64,000 nt of DNA from Neobacillus niacini NBRC 15566 (GTDB taxonomy: Bacteria; Bacillota; Bacilli; Bacillales; Cytobacillaceae): the NCBI RefSeq assembly GCF_001591505.1, contig NZ_BCVA01000010.1, positions 1-64,000 on the forward strand, in the 5' to 3' direction. Below the pieces are notes generated by a model, which saw nothing but the letters and a program-made list of their open reading frames with translations, ran no database searches and was not told where the DNA came from. Positions 44,418 through 53,359 of the stretch are shown piece after piece; the first letter of the stretch is position 1; every line of letters starts with the position of its first letter. Made by a program: the position numbers and the translations under genes.

Positions 44418-44508
44418 TTCCAGGCAGCCCGGCCATCATAGTAAAAGTTATACCTTAGATCCTCGGCTTTGCGTCCCAATTTTTCAATAGGTTTGCCCTT
44501 TTCTGTTT
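44418..44508 (-). ncRNA. Cyclic di-GMP-I riboswitch (GEMM) controlling sinI
   Basis: Minus-strand order: GGGCAAACC, a stem capped by a GAAA tetraloop, GGGACGCAAAGCC, the tetraloop receptor strand CTAAGG, a variable hairpin, then TATGATGGCCGGGCTGCC. These are the conserved blocks of the GEMM-I aptamer (Rfam RF01051), in order and spacing, including the tetraloop/receptor pair. Only about 30 nt separate it from the sinI start, and no T run lies between, which suggests control of translation. A short stem AATAC/GTATT lies between the aptamer and GGGAG. Confidence 0.93.
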
Positions 44509-44919
44509 CATATTACACATAAATCATTGATTATTCAGTATATTAAATAGACAAGTATTCCTAATTCATCATTACTTTATTTATTATATATAGTACTTTT
44601 ATAGTATATTGTTGTTTTTTGTCAGATATTTCAATTTTTCTAATCATTTTTTAACACAAAATAATTCAATTTTCTACAAAAAATCCATTAAAAATTTCCC
44701 ATACGTTCTAACTTCAACTAATCAGATGGAAGTTTATTGGAAAAAGGAAGGGCCTACAGTCGAAATTAGGTTATTGTACCTATATGAAGTTTATTTAAAA
44801 TGCTACAAAAGAAAACACAGTGAAATTTGTCTACTTTGTGACAATTGACAACTTCTATTATTACCTTTAAAATATACTAAATATTACAAATATTCAAATA
44901 ATGGTGGTGATCCAGATCA
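44509..44919. other. Gene-free stretch upstream of the riboswitch
   Basis: Very AT-rich. It must contain the sinI promoter: TATACT at about 44539-44544 with a weak -35, or TAATAT just before the aptamer. A 40-codon plus-strand frame (44729-44851) has no ribosome binding site and is not called. Confidence 0.4.
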
Positions 44920-45027
44920 ATGACAACCATTCATGTGTTGAATTACGCTATTCCAATTGCCTTTATGGTGTTTTTTGGTTACCTTCTAGATCGTATGTGC
45001 AAGCCTGCAAAGTCTGATGAAAAATAG
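44920..45027 (+). CDS. Small single-span membrane protein (35 residues)
   Basis: MTTIHVLNYAIPIAFMVFFG, then YLLDRMCKPAKSDEK: one membrane helix (about 6-23) and a short basic tail with one Cys, positive side inside. GGTGGTGAT lies about 10 nt before the ATG. It is too short for routine gene callers. It resembles small respiratory-complex or regulatory peptides in form only. Confidence 0.5.
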   Translation: MTTIHVLNYAIPIAFMVFFGYLLDRMCKPAKSDEK

Positions 45028-45116
45028 AAGATAAATAATCCTCTCTCCTTCTATCTTCACTAATAAATTTCCTTCGTTTGGGAATGATACATTCGAAGAC
45101 GAAAGGAGTGTTTCAT

Positions 45117-45281
45117 TTGGCACGTGGAGAACATTTTAACCATAAAAAGAAAGGTCATCCTGGAAATTTGCCTAAAGATAACTTAGTTGAAAAACATTCT
45201 AAGGATGCCATTGGGGATGAGGAGTTTATTGTAGTTCAAGAAGCATTTAAGAATAGAGTGGAAACGAAAGACGTAGAATAA
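45117..45281 (+). CDS. Small hydrophilic protein (54 residues), uncharacterised
   Basis: Begins MARGEHFNHKKKGHPGNLPKDN and continues VEKHSKDAIGDEEFIVVQEAF; basic N terminus, acidic C terminus, no membrane part. The start is TTG because AAAGGAG lies 8 nt upstream; frames further upstream lack a site. A terminator follows immediately. I have no family name for it. Confidence 0.62.
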   Translation: MARGEHFNHKKKGHPGNLPKDNLVEKHSKDAIGDEEFIVVQEAFKNRVETKDVE

Positions 45282-45307
45282 AGGCGTGAATTTCACGCCT
45301 TTTTTAC
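45279..45307. terminator. Bidirectional terminator between the small gene and hutH
   Basis: AAAGGCGTG-AATT-TCACGCCTTT (allowing the loop) with TTTTTTACTT on the plus side; it also lies just past the hutH stop. Confidence 0.83.
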
Positions 45308-46825
45308 TTATTTTACATTATCAGCTTTTTGAAGGAGCTTCCTTAAGTTCCATTCTTTTAGACCTGCCGCAGCCATTTCGATATCTTTAGAAAAAATCCG
45401 ATCCTTCTTTATCGAAGGAACCAGTTCCCTTCCTATCTCGTACACCTTCTTGGTCTGGCTGGCCATTTTTTCTATTCCGCGAATTTCAACCGCCTGCATG
45501 GCACAAATTAGTTCAATCGCCAGCACTCTTCGGGCATTTTGAATAATTTGATAGGCATGTCTAGAGGCAATCGTTCCCATACTTACATGGTCTTCTTGAT
45601 TTGCAGAAGATGGAATGGAATCGACACTTGCTGGGTGTGCTAGTGTTTTATTTTCTGATACCAACGAAGCCGCAGCGTATTGCATAATCATCGCTCCAGA
45701 CTGCAAACCAGGCTCAGGGCTTAAGAAAGGCGGCAAATCGTTCAACTGTGGATTTACTAATCTTTCAATCCGTCTTTCGGAAATATTCGCAAGCTCGGCA
45801 ACTGCGATTTTCATAAAGTCCATCGCAAAAGCGATTGGCTGCCCATGGAAATTCCCGCCAGAAATAACCTTTTCCCCATCATCGAATATGAGTGGATTGT
45901 CTGTAGCAGCATTCATTTCAATTTCCAATTTTTCTTTTACATAATCAAGAGCCTGCCAGGATGCTCCATGTACTTGTGGAATACACCGTAGGGAATAAGC
46001 ATCTTGAACACGGTATTCTCCTTGAACGCTGGTTAATAAACTATCACTTAAGTAACCACGGATTCTTGCTGCTGTATCTATCTGCTGCTGATAACCCCGT
46101 GCTATATGAACTTCCTCTGCGAATGCATCCATGATTCCATTTAACCCTTCCATTGTCATAGCAGCAATGAGTTCACTTTCAAACGCCAGCTGTTCCGCTT
46201 CAAGATAGCCAACAACTCCCATGGCGGTCATCGCCTGTGTACCATTAATTAATGCAAGACCCTCTTTTGCCTCTAAATTTATGGGAAGAATGCCCTCCAT
46301 TTGAAGCGCGTGGATTGATTCCAATCGATTACCTTTGTAAAAGACCTCCCCTTCTCCAATAAGTACTAAAGCTAAATGGGAGAGAGGAGCCAAATCACCG
46401 CTCGCACCCAGTGACCCCTGCTGAGGAATAACTGGGATGATTTCTTTATTAACCAACTCTAATAATTTTTCAATGACGATCGGTCGGACCCCTGAATACC
46501 CTTTTAAAAGCGCATTAGCACGTAACAGAACCATTGCTTTTGAAACAATTTCCGGAAAGGGTTCTCCAACACCACACGCATGTGAGCGAATTAAATTAAG
46601 CTGTAAATCTCTAACGTGCTCTTTATTGATTAATACATCACTAAACTTTCCAAATCCAGTATTAATACCGTAAACTACTTTGCGCTCTGAAACGATCTTC
46701 TCTACGGCTTCACGGCTCCTATTTACAAGTTCCATACTTTTTTCCGAAGCCAAAACCTTCTCTTTTCGATATAAAACTTCTTTCATTTGGTCCATTGTTA
46801 AACTTTGGCCTGTTAGCATAATCAT
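45308..46825 (-). CDS. hutH: Histidine ammonia-lyase
   Basis: 505 residues. The active-site ASGDLAPL (near 143) cyclises to the MIO cofactor; [13 protein letters not shown], the [15 protein letters not shown] region and NPLIF are standard for HutH. It deaminates histidine to urocanate. Here it is alone: no hutP, hutU, hutI, hutG or hutM is adjacent, so later steps must be encoded elsewhere. GAGGAG lies 8 nt before the ATG. A strong promoter sits 165 bp upstream with a large hairpin between, so expression is probably controlled by read-through. Confidence 0.95.
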   Translation of the reverse strand: MIMLTGQSLTMDQMKEVLYRKEKVLASEKSMELVNRSREAVEKIVSERKVVYGINTGFGKFSDVLINKEHVRDLQLNLIRSHACGVGEPFPEIVSKAMVLLRANALLKGYSGVRPIVIEKLLELVNKEIIPVIPQQGSLGASGDLAPLSHLALVLIGEGEVFYKGNRLESIHALQMEGILPINLEAKEGLALINGTQAMTAMGVVGYLEAEQLAFESELIAAMTMEGLNGIMDAFAEEVHIARGYQQQIDTAARIRGYLSDSLLTSVQGEYRVQDAYSLRCIPQVHGASWQALDYVKEKLEIEMNAATDNPLIFDDGEKVISGGNFHGQPIAFAMDFMKIAVAELANISERRIERLVNPQLNDLPPFLSPEPGLQSGAMIMQYAAASLVSENKTLAHPASVDSIPSSANQEDHVSMGTIASRHAYQIIQNARRVLAIELICAMQAVEIRGIEKMASQTKKVYEIGRELVPSIKKDRIFSKDIEMAAAGLKEWNLRKLLQKADNVK

Positions 46826-46860
46826 ATTTCTCGCTCCTCTACCACTTTATTAGAATAAAG

Positions 46861-46909
46861 AAAGAGGCTGGATTCCATCTCAGTTAGATTTGGAGTCCAG
46901 CCTCTTTTA
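46861..46909 (-). terminator. Leader hairpin (candidate attenuator) of hutH
   Basis: AAAGAGGCTGGA...CCA pairs with TGGA.TCCAGCCTCTTT: 17 positions with one A-C mismatch on the minus strand and one G-U on the plus strand, 13-nt loop. On the minus side it is followed by CTTTATTCT. It lies between the hutH promoter and the hutH start (36 nt before the ATG). Confidence 0.55.
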
Positions 46910-46989
46910 TAAACATATTTTGATATAATTTTGTTTTGTGGTGCCTCATAATTATCATTCCATTCTAAAATTCTATTAGATTAATAATT

Positions 46990-47019
46990 ATTGTATGTGA
47001 TATAAAGCTTGATTGTCAA
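46990..47019 (-). promoter_or_regulatory. SigA-type promoter of hutH
   Basis: TTGACA (47014-47019), 18-bp spacer, TACAAT (46990-46995) on the minus strand; near-consensus. Confidence 0.65.
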
Positions 47020-47220
47020 TAGAATTGTCAGAATTTTAGCACGATATCACTTTAGTGAGATAATATAGGAAAGGCTGCTGCTATTTACAATTTAAAGGGT
47101 TCCTTTCTGAGGTGCTATTCTTAAAAATACTTGCCGAAGGAATACGGTTCACCGGTATGCACAAAAATAAGATTTTTTTAAGCTTTCTAATCCTTAATCG
47201 AGTAAGCAGGAAAGGTAAAA

Positions 47221-47404
47221 TAAGCGGAGACTTTCCGGTTAAGTGCAGAATGGAGCTCGTTACGTGGCTAATAAGCGGAGGTTTTCCGCTTAAGTCAAGG
47301 AAAATCCCTCATTTTCAAATTTTCAGAGCCCATAGGCGGAATTTCTCCGTCTATTCATGCCTTTTTTACTACTAATTTCGAATTAAGCGGAATTTCTCCG
47401 CCTA
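47221..47404. repeat. Cluster of four short palindromic repeats
   Basis: TAAGCGGA-type arms closed by TCCGCTTA-type arms at 47221-47242, 47272-47293, 47333-47353 and 47384-47404. Start-to-start distances are 51, 61 and 51 bp. They lie in a 720-bp gene-free stretch between hutH and topB. Confidence 0.85.
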
Positions 47405-47484
47405 TTTAATGACTCAGGTATTCAACTTGATCTCCAACCGATAAGTGATAAGAATTCACCCGAAAACAGTTCGCTTTACAATAT

Positions 47485-47516
47485 AGGCTTTATATACAAA
47501 TTAGTATATAAAGCCT
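47485..47516. terminator. Perfect 13-bp hairpin after topB
   Basis: AGGCTTTATATAC / GTATATAAAGCCT with a 6-nt loop, 33 bp past the topB stop. The T run is weak on both sides. Confidence 0.6.
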
Positions 47517-47548
47517 CATTTTCTAAAAAATATTTTTATTGATTTTCC

Positions 47549-49738
47549 TTACTTCAGATTCAACTTCTTTAAGGCATCCGCCAAAGCTGTATTAATGGGC
47601 TCTTCTTCCTTGTTTTGGTTCTTCAAATACTTTTGCACCGTACGTTTATCCACTTTTCCGGTCGATTCTTTTTTACGGCGTGCTTCAAAAGCAGTTAGTT
47701 TCTCTCTGTGCCCGCATTTACAAACGAAAATTTGTCCTTCCCCTTCGCCGCGAAGCTCCAGCTTCTTTTTGCATTGTGGGCAGCGCGCATTAGTGACGCG
47801 CGAAACATTTTTGCGATGTCCACACTCACGGTCTTGGCAAACAAGCATTTTACCCTTTTTTCCATTTACCTCAAGCATAGGTTTTCCACAGTCTGGACAA
47901 TTTTTTGTAGAGATATTATCGTGCTTATACTTTTTATTACTTGCTTTAATTTCTGTAACAATTTCTTTTGTATACTTTTTCATTTCGCTGATAAAAACGT
48001 CTTTTTTCAACTTTCCATGAGCAATTTGTTCAAGCTTCTGTTCCCACTCGGCAGTTAATGCAGGAGATTTTAGTTCTTCAGGCACTAAATCCAGCAATTG
48101 ACGTCCTTTCGAAGTAAGGTGAATGTCCTTACCACGCTTTTCAATTAAAAAGGAATTAAAAAGCTTTTCAATAATATCCGCACGTGTAGCTACAGTTCCT
48201 AATCCACCAGTCGATTTTAACGTTTCTGCCAGCTGTTTATTATTGGTTTCCATGTACTTACCAGGGTTTTCCATTGCTGATAATAATGTCGCCTCATTAA
48301 AACGGGCAGGCGGGCTGGTTTGCCCTGCTGTTTGAACGATTAACTTCACGTTAAGGGTATCGCCTTTTTCAATCCGAGGCAATATCTGTTCCTTTAAGTC
48401 GTCAGCTGCGTCCTCGTCTTCAAAGCGGTTCTCATACACTTCTTTCCACCCTGTCGATAAAATGGTTTTCCCCCTTGCAACAAAGTTCTCTTCACCAATT
48501 TTTGCACGAAGAGTTAACTGTTCATACTCAAAGGCTGGGAATAATACGGCTAGGAATCGTTTCACCACTAGGTCATAAATTTTCCGCTCTTTATCTGTGA
48601 AGGCTGAGAAGTTCACATAACTTTCTGTAGGAATAATCGCATGGTGATCGGAAACCTTGCTGTCGTCTACAAATGCCTTCGATACTTTTATTTGCTTGCT
48701 TAAGATCTTATTGGTTAACGGACGATACTCTCCTACTCCACATGCTCTCAAGCGTTCTGGAAGCGTTCCTACAATATCAGAAGAAAGGTAACGAGAGTCT
48801 GTACGAGGATAGGTTAAGACTTTATGCTGCTCGTAGAGCTTTTGCATAATATTTAACGTTTCCTTTGCAGAATAACCAAAGATCTTGTTCGCGTCGCGCT
48901 GCAATTCGGTTAAATCATAAAGCCCGGGAGAAAAGGATTTTTTCTGCTTTTTCTCAATTTCCTTTACAATGGCGTTTTGTTTGCCCAGTTTTTTCACTAT
49001 TGCTTCGATTTTCTCTTTATCAAAGCTTCGGCTATTTCCTTTTGTATCCTGCCAAGTCAATTTTAAATTCTCTGTTGTTTGTGCTTCGATCCCGTAAAAG
49101 TTTAGAGGTTTGAAGTTTTTAATTTCATCTTCCCGCGCCGCAATGATTGCAACCGTTGGTGTCTGAACCCGGCCACAGTTTAGCTGGGCATTAAAACGGG
49201 TTGTTAATGCACGGGTTGCATTAAGACCGATATACCAATCCGCCTCCGACCGTGCAACAGCAGATGAATATAAATTTTCATAGGATTTGCCTGGCTTCAA
49301 GTTGGCAAAGCCATCTTTAATTGCTTTATCTGTAACTGAGGATATCCACAGACGTTTTAGTGGTTTATTAACCTTTGCCTTATCGAGTATCCATCGTGCA
49401 ACCAGCTCCCCTTCACGGCCACTATCTGTTGCAATAATAATCTCTCCGACATCAGAGCGTTGTAGTTGGCTTTTCACCGCATGAAACTGTTTACCGGTTT
49501 GCTTAATGACAACAAGCTTTAGCTCGTTTGGCAGCATCGGTAAATCTTCTAATTTCCAGGATTTATATTTATCGTCATACACTTCCGGATCTGCAAGGGT
49601 AACTAAATGTCCTAGTGCCCATGTAACAATATATTTATCTCCTTCTAAAAAACCGTTTCCTTTCTTATGACAATTCAATACTCGTGCTATATCACGAGCG
49701 ACAGAAGGCTTTTCGGCTATAACTACACTTTTTTTCAT
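47549..49738 (-). CDS. topB: DNA topoisomerase III (type IA)
   Basis: 729 residues. TOPRIM domain with EKPSVARDIARVL and IIATDSGREGELVARWI, catalytic Tyr in TYPRTDSRYL (near 315), the NCGRVQTPTVAII stretch and, at the C terminus, two four-Cys zinc ribbons (CPDCGKPM...CQDRECGH and CPQCKKKL...CKCGH). It decatenates replication and recombination intermediates. The length and zinc ribbons match Bacillus TopB. AAAGGATG lies before the ATG. Chromosomal context, not linked to conjugation genes. Confidence 0.94.
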   Translation of the reverse strand: MKKSVVIAEKPSVARDIARVLNCHKKGNGFLEGDKYIVTWALGHLVTLADPEVYDDKYKSWKLEDLPMLPNELKLVVIKQTGKQFHAVKSQLQRSDVGEIIIATDSGREGELVARWILDKAKVNKPLKRLWISSVTDKAIKDGFANLKPGKSYENLYSSAVARSEADWYIGLNATRALTTRFNAQLNCGRVQTPTVAIIAAREDEIKNFKPLNFYGIEAQTTENLKLTWQDTKGNSRSFDKEKIEAIVKKLGKQNAIVKEIEKKQKKSFSPGLYDLTELQRDANKIFGYSAKETLNIMQKLYEQHKVLTYPRTDSRYLSSDIVGTLPERLRACGVGEYRPLTNKILSKQIKVSKAFVDDSKVSDHHAIIPTESYVNFSAFTDKERKIYDLVVKRFLAVLFPAFEYEQLTLRAKIGEENFVARGKTILSTGWKEVYENRFEDEDAADDLKEQILPRIEKGDTLNVKLIVQTAGQTSPPARFNEATLLSAMENPGKYMETNNKQLAETLKSTGGLGTVATRADIIEKLFNSFLIEKRGKDIHLTSKGRQLLDLVPEELKSPALTAEWEQKLEQIAHGKLKKDVFISEMKKYTKEIVTEIKASNKKYKHDNISTKNCPDCGKPMLEVNGKKGKMLVCQDRECGHRKNVSRVTNARCPQCKKKLELRGEGEGQIFVCKCGHREKLTAFEARRKKESTGKVDKRTVQKYLKNQNKEEEPINTALADALKKLNLK

Positions 49739-49908
49739 TTATAAACATCCTTTCGGTGAACCATTGATTAATAATATAGCATATTTTAACCTCATTTACA
49801 GAATAGCACTGTTTAAAACAAGCTTTGAAAGATTAGGGCTAAATACCATTAGGTTCATTGGTTTGTACCTTTGTGGGTAGGTTACATATCTATGTACCTA
49901 CTTTTTTC

Positions 49909-49938
49909 TTGTAATTATCTCTTTATGGATAGTATGAT
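49909..49938 (+). promoter_or_regulatory. Promoter with overlapping inverted repeat before the MFS gene
   Basis: TTGTAA (49909-49914), 18-bp spacer, TATGAT (49933-49938). GTATGAT-N11-ATCATAC (49932-49956) covers the -10 region and start site, a repressor-type position. Confidence 0.5.
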
Positions 49939-49978
49939 GAAAAAGCGCTATCATACATATTGGTTTCGGGGGTACAAC

Positions 49979-51250
49979 ATGAGGATTAGAGATTGGGATC
50001 CGAATTTAAAGGTTCGCTTATTTAGCGAAGCCATGATGAACATTACATTTTGGATGTTCTTTCCTTTTCTGACGATCTATTTCGCAGAAGAATTTGGTAA
50101 AAGCAAAGCAGGTTTATTATTGGTATTTTCACAGATATTTTCTGTTATCGCGAACTTAATGGGCGGATACTGTGCCGATCGCTTCGGGCGTAAAAGGATG
50201 ATGGTTCTTTCTGCTTTTGGCCAAGGTCTTTCTTTCTTAGCTTTTGCTATGGCAAGTTCTCCTTGGCTTCAATCACCTTGGCTGGGATTTATCGCATTCG
50301 CTATTGCTGGTGTTTTTGGTTCGTTTTATTGGCCTGCCAGTCAAGCAATGGTAGCAGATGTCGTTAATGAAAAAGATAGAAGTAATGTATTTGCCATTTT
50401 CTACACTTCCATTAATATCGCCGTGGTAATTGGTCCTATTTTAGGGGCAATTTTTTATGTGAACTATCGTTTTGAAACGTTGCTCTTTGCCGGTATTGTT
50501 TGTATGTTGCTTGGGTTAATCTTAGCAAAATGGACAAGGGAAACAGCACCGTTGCAAAAAGTGGATCCATTGAAAGCTGAGCGAAAGTGGTACTATTTCC
50601 TCCAAAACCAGCTGAAGGATTACACCTTAATCATAAAAGATAAAACCTTCCTGCTTTTTATCATTGCGGGTGTCTTAGCTGGTCAAACTTTTATGCAATT
50701 GGATTTATTATTTCCTGTTTACATGAAAGATGTAATCGACCTTCAAACTCTGTTTTCAATAGGAGACTGGTCATTTACCGTTAAAGGGGAGCAGGCATTT
50801 GGAATTGTGCTTGCTGAAAATGGCTTCCTTGTTGCTTTGCTAACGGTAGTCATTACGAAATGGATGGGAAGCTATAAAGAACGAAATGTGTTTGTGTTGT
50901 CTTCTGTTATATATGCGATTTCGATTTTCCTCTTTAGTCAAACTAATTGGATTTGGGGATTTATCATCGCGATGGCGGTGTTTACTTTTGCAGAGTTAAT
51001 GGGGGCAGGCATTCAACAAAGTTTTGTTTCGAAGCTAGCTCCTGAGCATATGAGAGGCCAATATTTTGCTGCTGCCAGTTTACGATTCACCATCAGCCGT
51101 ACCATTGCTCCATTATCTATACCATTGACGGTTTTGATAGGGTATGAGTGGACATTTTTTGTATTATGCCTTCTAGCACTTGCAAGCGCAGGGCTATATT
51201 GGCTCATGTTTTATTCATTTGAAAAGAAAACCGCATTGGATCCTCATTAG
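49979..51250 (+). CDS. MFS multidrug-type transporter
   Basis: 423 residues, about 12 membrane helices. The loop signature is GGYCADRFGRKRMM (near 63), helix 5 region has GPILGAIFYVNYRFETLLF, and the C-terminal half has SKLAPEHMRGQYFAAASLRF, typical of the DHA1 drug/proton antiporters. ATG 49979 is chosen because GGGGG lies 6 nt before it; the hydrophobic in-frame extension upstream overlaps the promoter. The terminator begins inside the last codons. No regulator gene adjoins. Confidence 0.85.
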   Translation: MRIRDWDPNLKVRLFSEAMMNITFWMFFPFLTIYFAEEFGKSKAGLLLVFSQIFSVIANLMGGYCADRFGRKRMMVLSAFGQGLSFLAFAMASSPWLQSPWLGFIAFAIAGVFGSFYWPASQAMVADVVNEKDRSNVFAIFYTSINIAVVIGPILGAIFYVNYRFETLLFAGIVCMLLGLILAKWTRETAPLQKVDPLKAERKWYYFLQNQLKDYTLIIKDKTFLLFIIAGVLAGQTFMQLDLLFPVYMKDVIDLQTLFSIGDWSFTVKGEQAFGIVLAENGFLVALLTVVITKWMGSYKERNVFVLSSVIYAISIFLFSQTNWIWGFIIAMAVFTFAELMGAGIQQSFVSKLAPEHMRGQYFAAASLRFTISRTIAPLSIPLTVLIGYEWTFFVLCLLALASAGLYWLMFYSFEKKTALDPH

Positions 51251-51265
51251 GATCCTTTTTTTGTT
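51238..51265 (+). terminator. Terminator overlapping the MFS stop
   Basis: GGATCCT-CATT-AGGATCC followed by seven T. Confidence 0.88.
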
Positions 51266-51365
51266 CAAAAAAATGTCAATAAATTGTGCTAAAATGTACA
51301 CATTTTAGCGGTTTAGATTTATAATTAATTTGAAATCGTTTTCTACTATAAGGAGGTTGTTTTTG

Positions 51366-51482
51366 ATGGAATTGTCCCAATTTATGTCTCCTACATCATT
51401 GTCTGGAATTGTTACATTTCTCGTATTATTTTCAGCAGGTGTTTATTTTAATATAAAAGTTTATGGAAGCAAATTACAGTAG
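51366..51482 (+). CDS. Small single-span membrane protein (38 residues)
   Basis: MELSQFMSPTSLSGIVTFL, then VLFSAGVYFNIKVYGSKLQ: one membrane helix (about 12-31) and a short basic tail. AAGGAGG lies 9 nt before the ATG, and a terminator hairpin starts at the stop codon, so this is a complete small transcription unit. No family recognised. Confidence 0.62.
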   Translation: MELSQFMSPTSLSGIVTFLVLFSAGVYFNIKVYGSKLQ

Positions 51483-51510
51483 AGATTCACATCCCTACTG
51501 ATTTTTTTTC
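51477..51510 (+). terminator. Terminator after the small membrane protein
   Basis: CAGTAG-A-GAT-TCAC-ATC-C-CTACTG stem, then ATTTTTTTT. Confidence 0.82.
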
Positions 51511-51606
51511 TAATTTTAGAGTGCCCGTATTAAACTGCTATCAGTTTCTTTTTCCTATTAAAAGGGCTAAAATAAAAAAGGAAGATTTTGAAAAAAGGGA
51601 GATTAT

Positions 51607-52842
51607 ATGATGAGTGATTTTCTAAGAAACCTTGAGAAATATGCAGAGCTTGCCGTGAAGGTTGGTGTAAATATTCAAAAGGGTCAAACTTTGGTGATAA
51701 ATACTACTATAGACGCAGCAGAATTTGTCCGTCTTGTTGTGAAAAATGCATATACTGCAGGTGCAGATAACGTGGTAGTTAACTGGACTGACGATGTAGT
51801 ATCTAGAACAAAATATGATTTAGCACCGGATGAAGCTTTTACTACATATCCTGTTTGGCGTGCAAAGGAAATGGAAGACTTTGTTGACCAAGGGGCAGCT
51901 TTTATGGCGATTGTTTCTTCCACCCCTGACTTATTAAAAGGAGTTAATCCTGAACGTATTTCTAACTTCCAAAAGGCTGCTGGAACGGCGCTGGCTAAAT
52001 ACCGTCAAGCTGCACAATCTGATAAAGTGAGCTGGACAGTGATTGCCGCTCCATCTCCAGATTGGGCTGCAAAGGTTTTCCCTGATGCACCAAGTGAACA
52101 ACAAGTTTCATTACTTTGGGACGCCATCTTCAAAGCTGTTCGTGTTGATACTGAAAATCCTGTGGAAGCTTGGAAGAAGCACGATGAAACCCTACATGAA
52201 AAGGTTAACTATTTAAATGAAAGACGCTATCAAAAGCTTCACTATACAGCACCAGGAACAGATTTAACCATCGAACTTCCACATAACCATCTTTGGGTTG
52301 GAGCAGGCAGTATAAATGAAAATGGTTTTGAATTTATGGCGAATATGCCAACGGAAGAAGTCTTCACCGTGCCTCACCGTGATGGTGTAAATGGGACAGT
52401 TGCAAGTACGAAGCCATTAAGCTACGGTGGAAATATTATTGACCGCTTCTCTGTGACTTTTGAAAACGGAAGAATTGTTGATTATAAGGCCGAAGAAGGT
52501 GAGGAGTTCTTAAAGCGTTTAGTGGAAACAGATGAAGGCTCACATTACCTTGGCGAAGTAGCACTAGTTCCTTTCAATTCTCCAATTTCACAATCTAACG
52601 TATTATTCTATAATACTTTGTTTGATGAGAATGCTTCAAACCACTTAGCTATCGGAAGCGCTTATGCTTTCTGTATTGAAGGCGGTAAGCAAATGTCTTC
52701 TGAAGAACTAAAAGAAAATGGTCTTAATGACAGTATTACACATGTTGATTTCATGATTGGTTCACAGGACATGAACATTGACGGCATTAAAGCAGATGGA
52801 ACAAGCGAACCAGTATTTAGAAAAGGCAATTGGGCATTTTAA
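51607..52842 (+). CDS. M29-family metallo-aminopeptidase (AmpS/PepS type)
   Basis: 411 residues. It opens MMSDFLRNLEKYAELAVKVG; the C-terminal catalytic half has NMPTEEVFTVPHRDGVNGTV (Glu/His ligands), LGEVALVPFNSPI, NHLAIGSAYAFCIEGG and HVDFMIGSQDMNIDGI, all M29 signatures. Cytosolic enzyme that trims N-terminal residues from peptides, active with Zn or Co. AAGGGAG precedes the ATG pair; the first is taken. Single gene. Confidence 0.92.
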   Translation: MMSDFLRNLEKYAELAVKVGVNIQKGQTLVINTTIDAAEFVRLVVKNAYTAGADNVVVNWTDDVVSRTKYDLAPDEAFTTYPVWRAKEMEDFVDQGAAFMAIVSSTPDLLKGVNPERISNFQKAAGTALAKYRQAAQSDKVSWTVIAAPSPDWAAKVFPDAPSEQQVSLLWDAIFKAVRVDTENPVEAWKKHDETLHEKVNYLNERRYQKLHYTAPGTDLTIELPHNHLWVGAGSINENGFEFMANMPTEEVFTVPHRDGVNGTVASTKPLSYGGNIIDRFSVTFENGRIVDYKAEEGEEFLKRLVETDEGSHYLGEVALVPFNSPISQSNVLFYNTLFDENASNHLAIGSAYAFCIEGGKQMSSEELKENGLNDSITHVDFMIGSQDMNIDGIKADGTSEPVFRKGNWAF

Positions 52843-52856
52843 TGGTATAATAACAG

Positions 52857-52885
52857 GAGCAGCTTCTGAATAGGAGCTGCTCTTT
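52857..52885 (+). terminator. Hairpin after the aminopeptidase gene
   Basis: GAGCAGCT / AGCTGCTC stem followed by TTTGC; short T run, so a modest terminator. Confidence 0.6.
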
Positions 52886-52921
52886 GCTGATTATTCAAAT
52901 TAAAAATTGGAGGTTTTATTC

Positions 52922-53296
52922 ATGTTAAATGAGTTTAAGAAGTTTGCCATGAGAGGCAATGTGATTGATCTCGCTGTCGGGGTAGTGATTGGCGGAGCAT
53001 TCGGTAAAATCGTTTCCTCACTGGTTGCAGATATTATTATGCCAATTGTTGCGATGCTCGTGGGAAGAGTTAGTGTCGCGGACCTAGCGTTTGGAGAAGT
53101 AAAATATGGGGTATTTCTACAATCAATAATCGATTTCTTAATTATTGCTTTTTCTATATTTATGTTTATTAAATTCCTTTCTCGTTTTAAAAGGAAGGAA
53201 GAAGAAGTTAAAGTGGTGGTCCAAATTGATAAGAAAGAAGAACTTCTTGCTGAAATACGAGATTTATTAAAAGCAGAAAAAGATTTTTCTAGATAA
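52922..53296 (+). CDS. mscL: Large-conductance mechanosensitive channel
   Basis: 124 residues. [41 protein letters not shown] is the canonical first helix and gate; a second membrane helix (about 65-90) and a charged C-terminal bundle ([24 protein letters not shown]) follow. It opens under membrane tension to release solutes on hypo-osmotic shock. ATG 52922 follows GGAGG by 8 nt; the TTG five codons upstream is on the site. Confidence 0.96.
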   Translation: MLNEFKKFAMRGNVIDLAVGVVIGGAFGKIVSSLVADIIMPIVAMLVGRVSVADLAFGEVKYGVFLQSIIDFLIIAFSIFMFIKFLSRFKRKEEEVKVVVQIDKKEELLAEIRDLLKAEKDFSR

Positions 53297-53359
53297 ATGA
53301 AACATCTTGACCTTTTCTTCGTATATTCTAGATATAAACTATTTTCGAGGTGAAGTAAA

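Noticed and set aside
44609..44851. Plus-strand frame of 79 codons, or 40 from the internal ATG, before the small membrane peptide
   Set aside because: No ribosome binding site at either start, and very AT-rich in its first half.
46861..46909. HutP-binding site
   Set aside because: The regular NAG-N4 triplets of the B. subtilis hut leader are not visible; only two UAG triplets at wrong spacing lie upstream.
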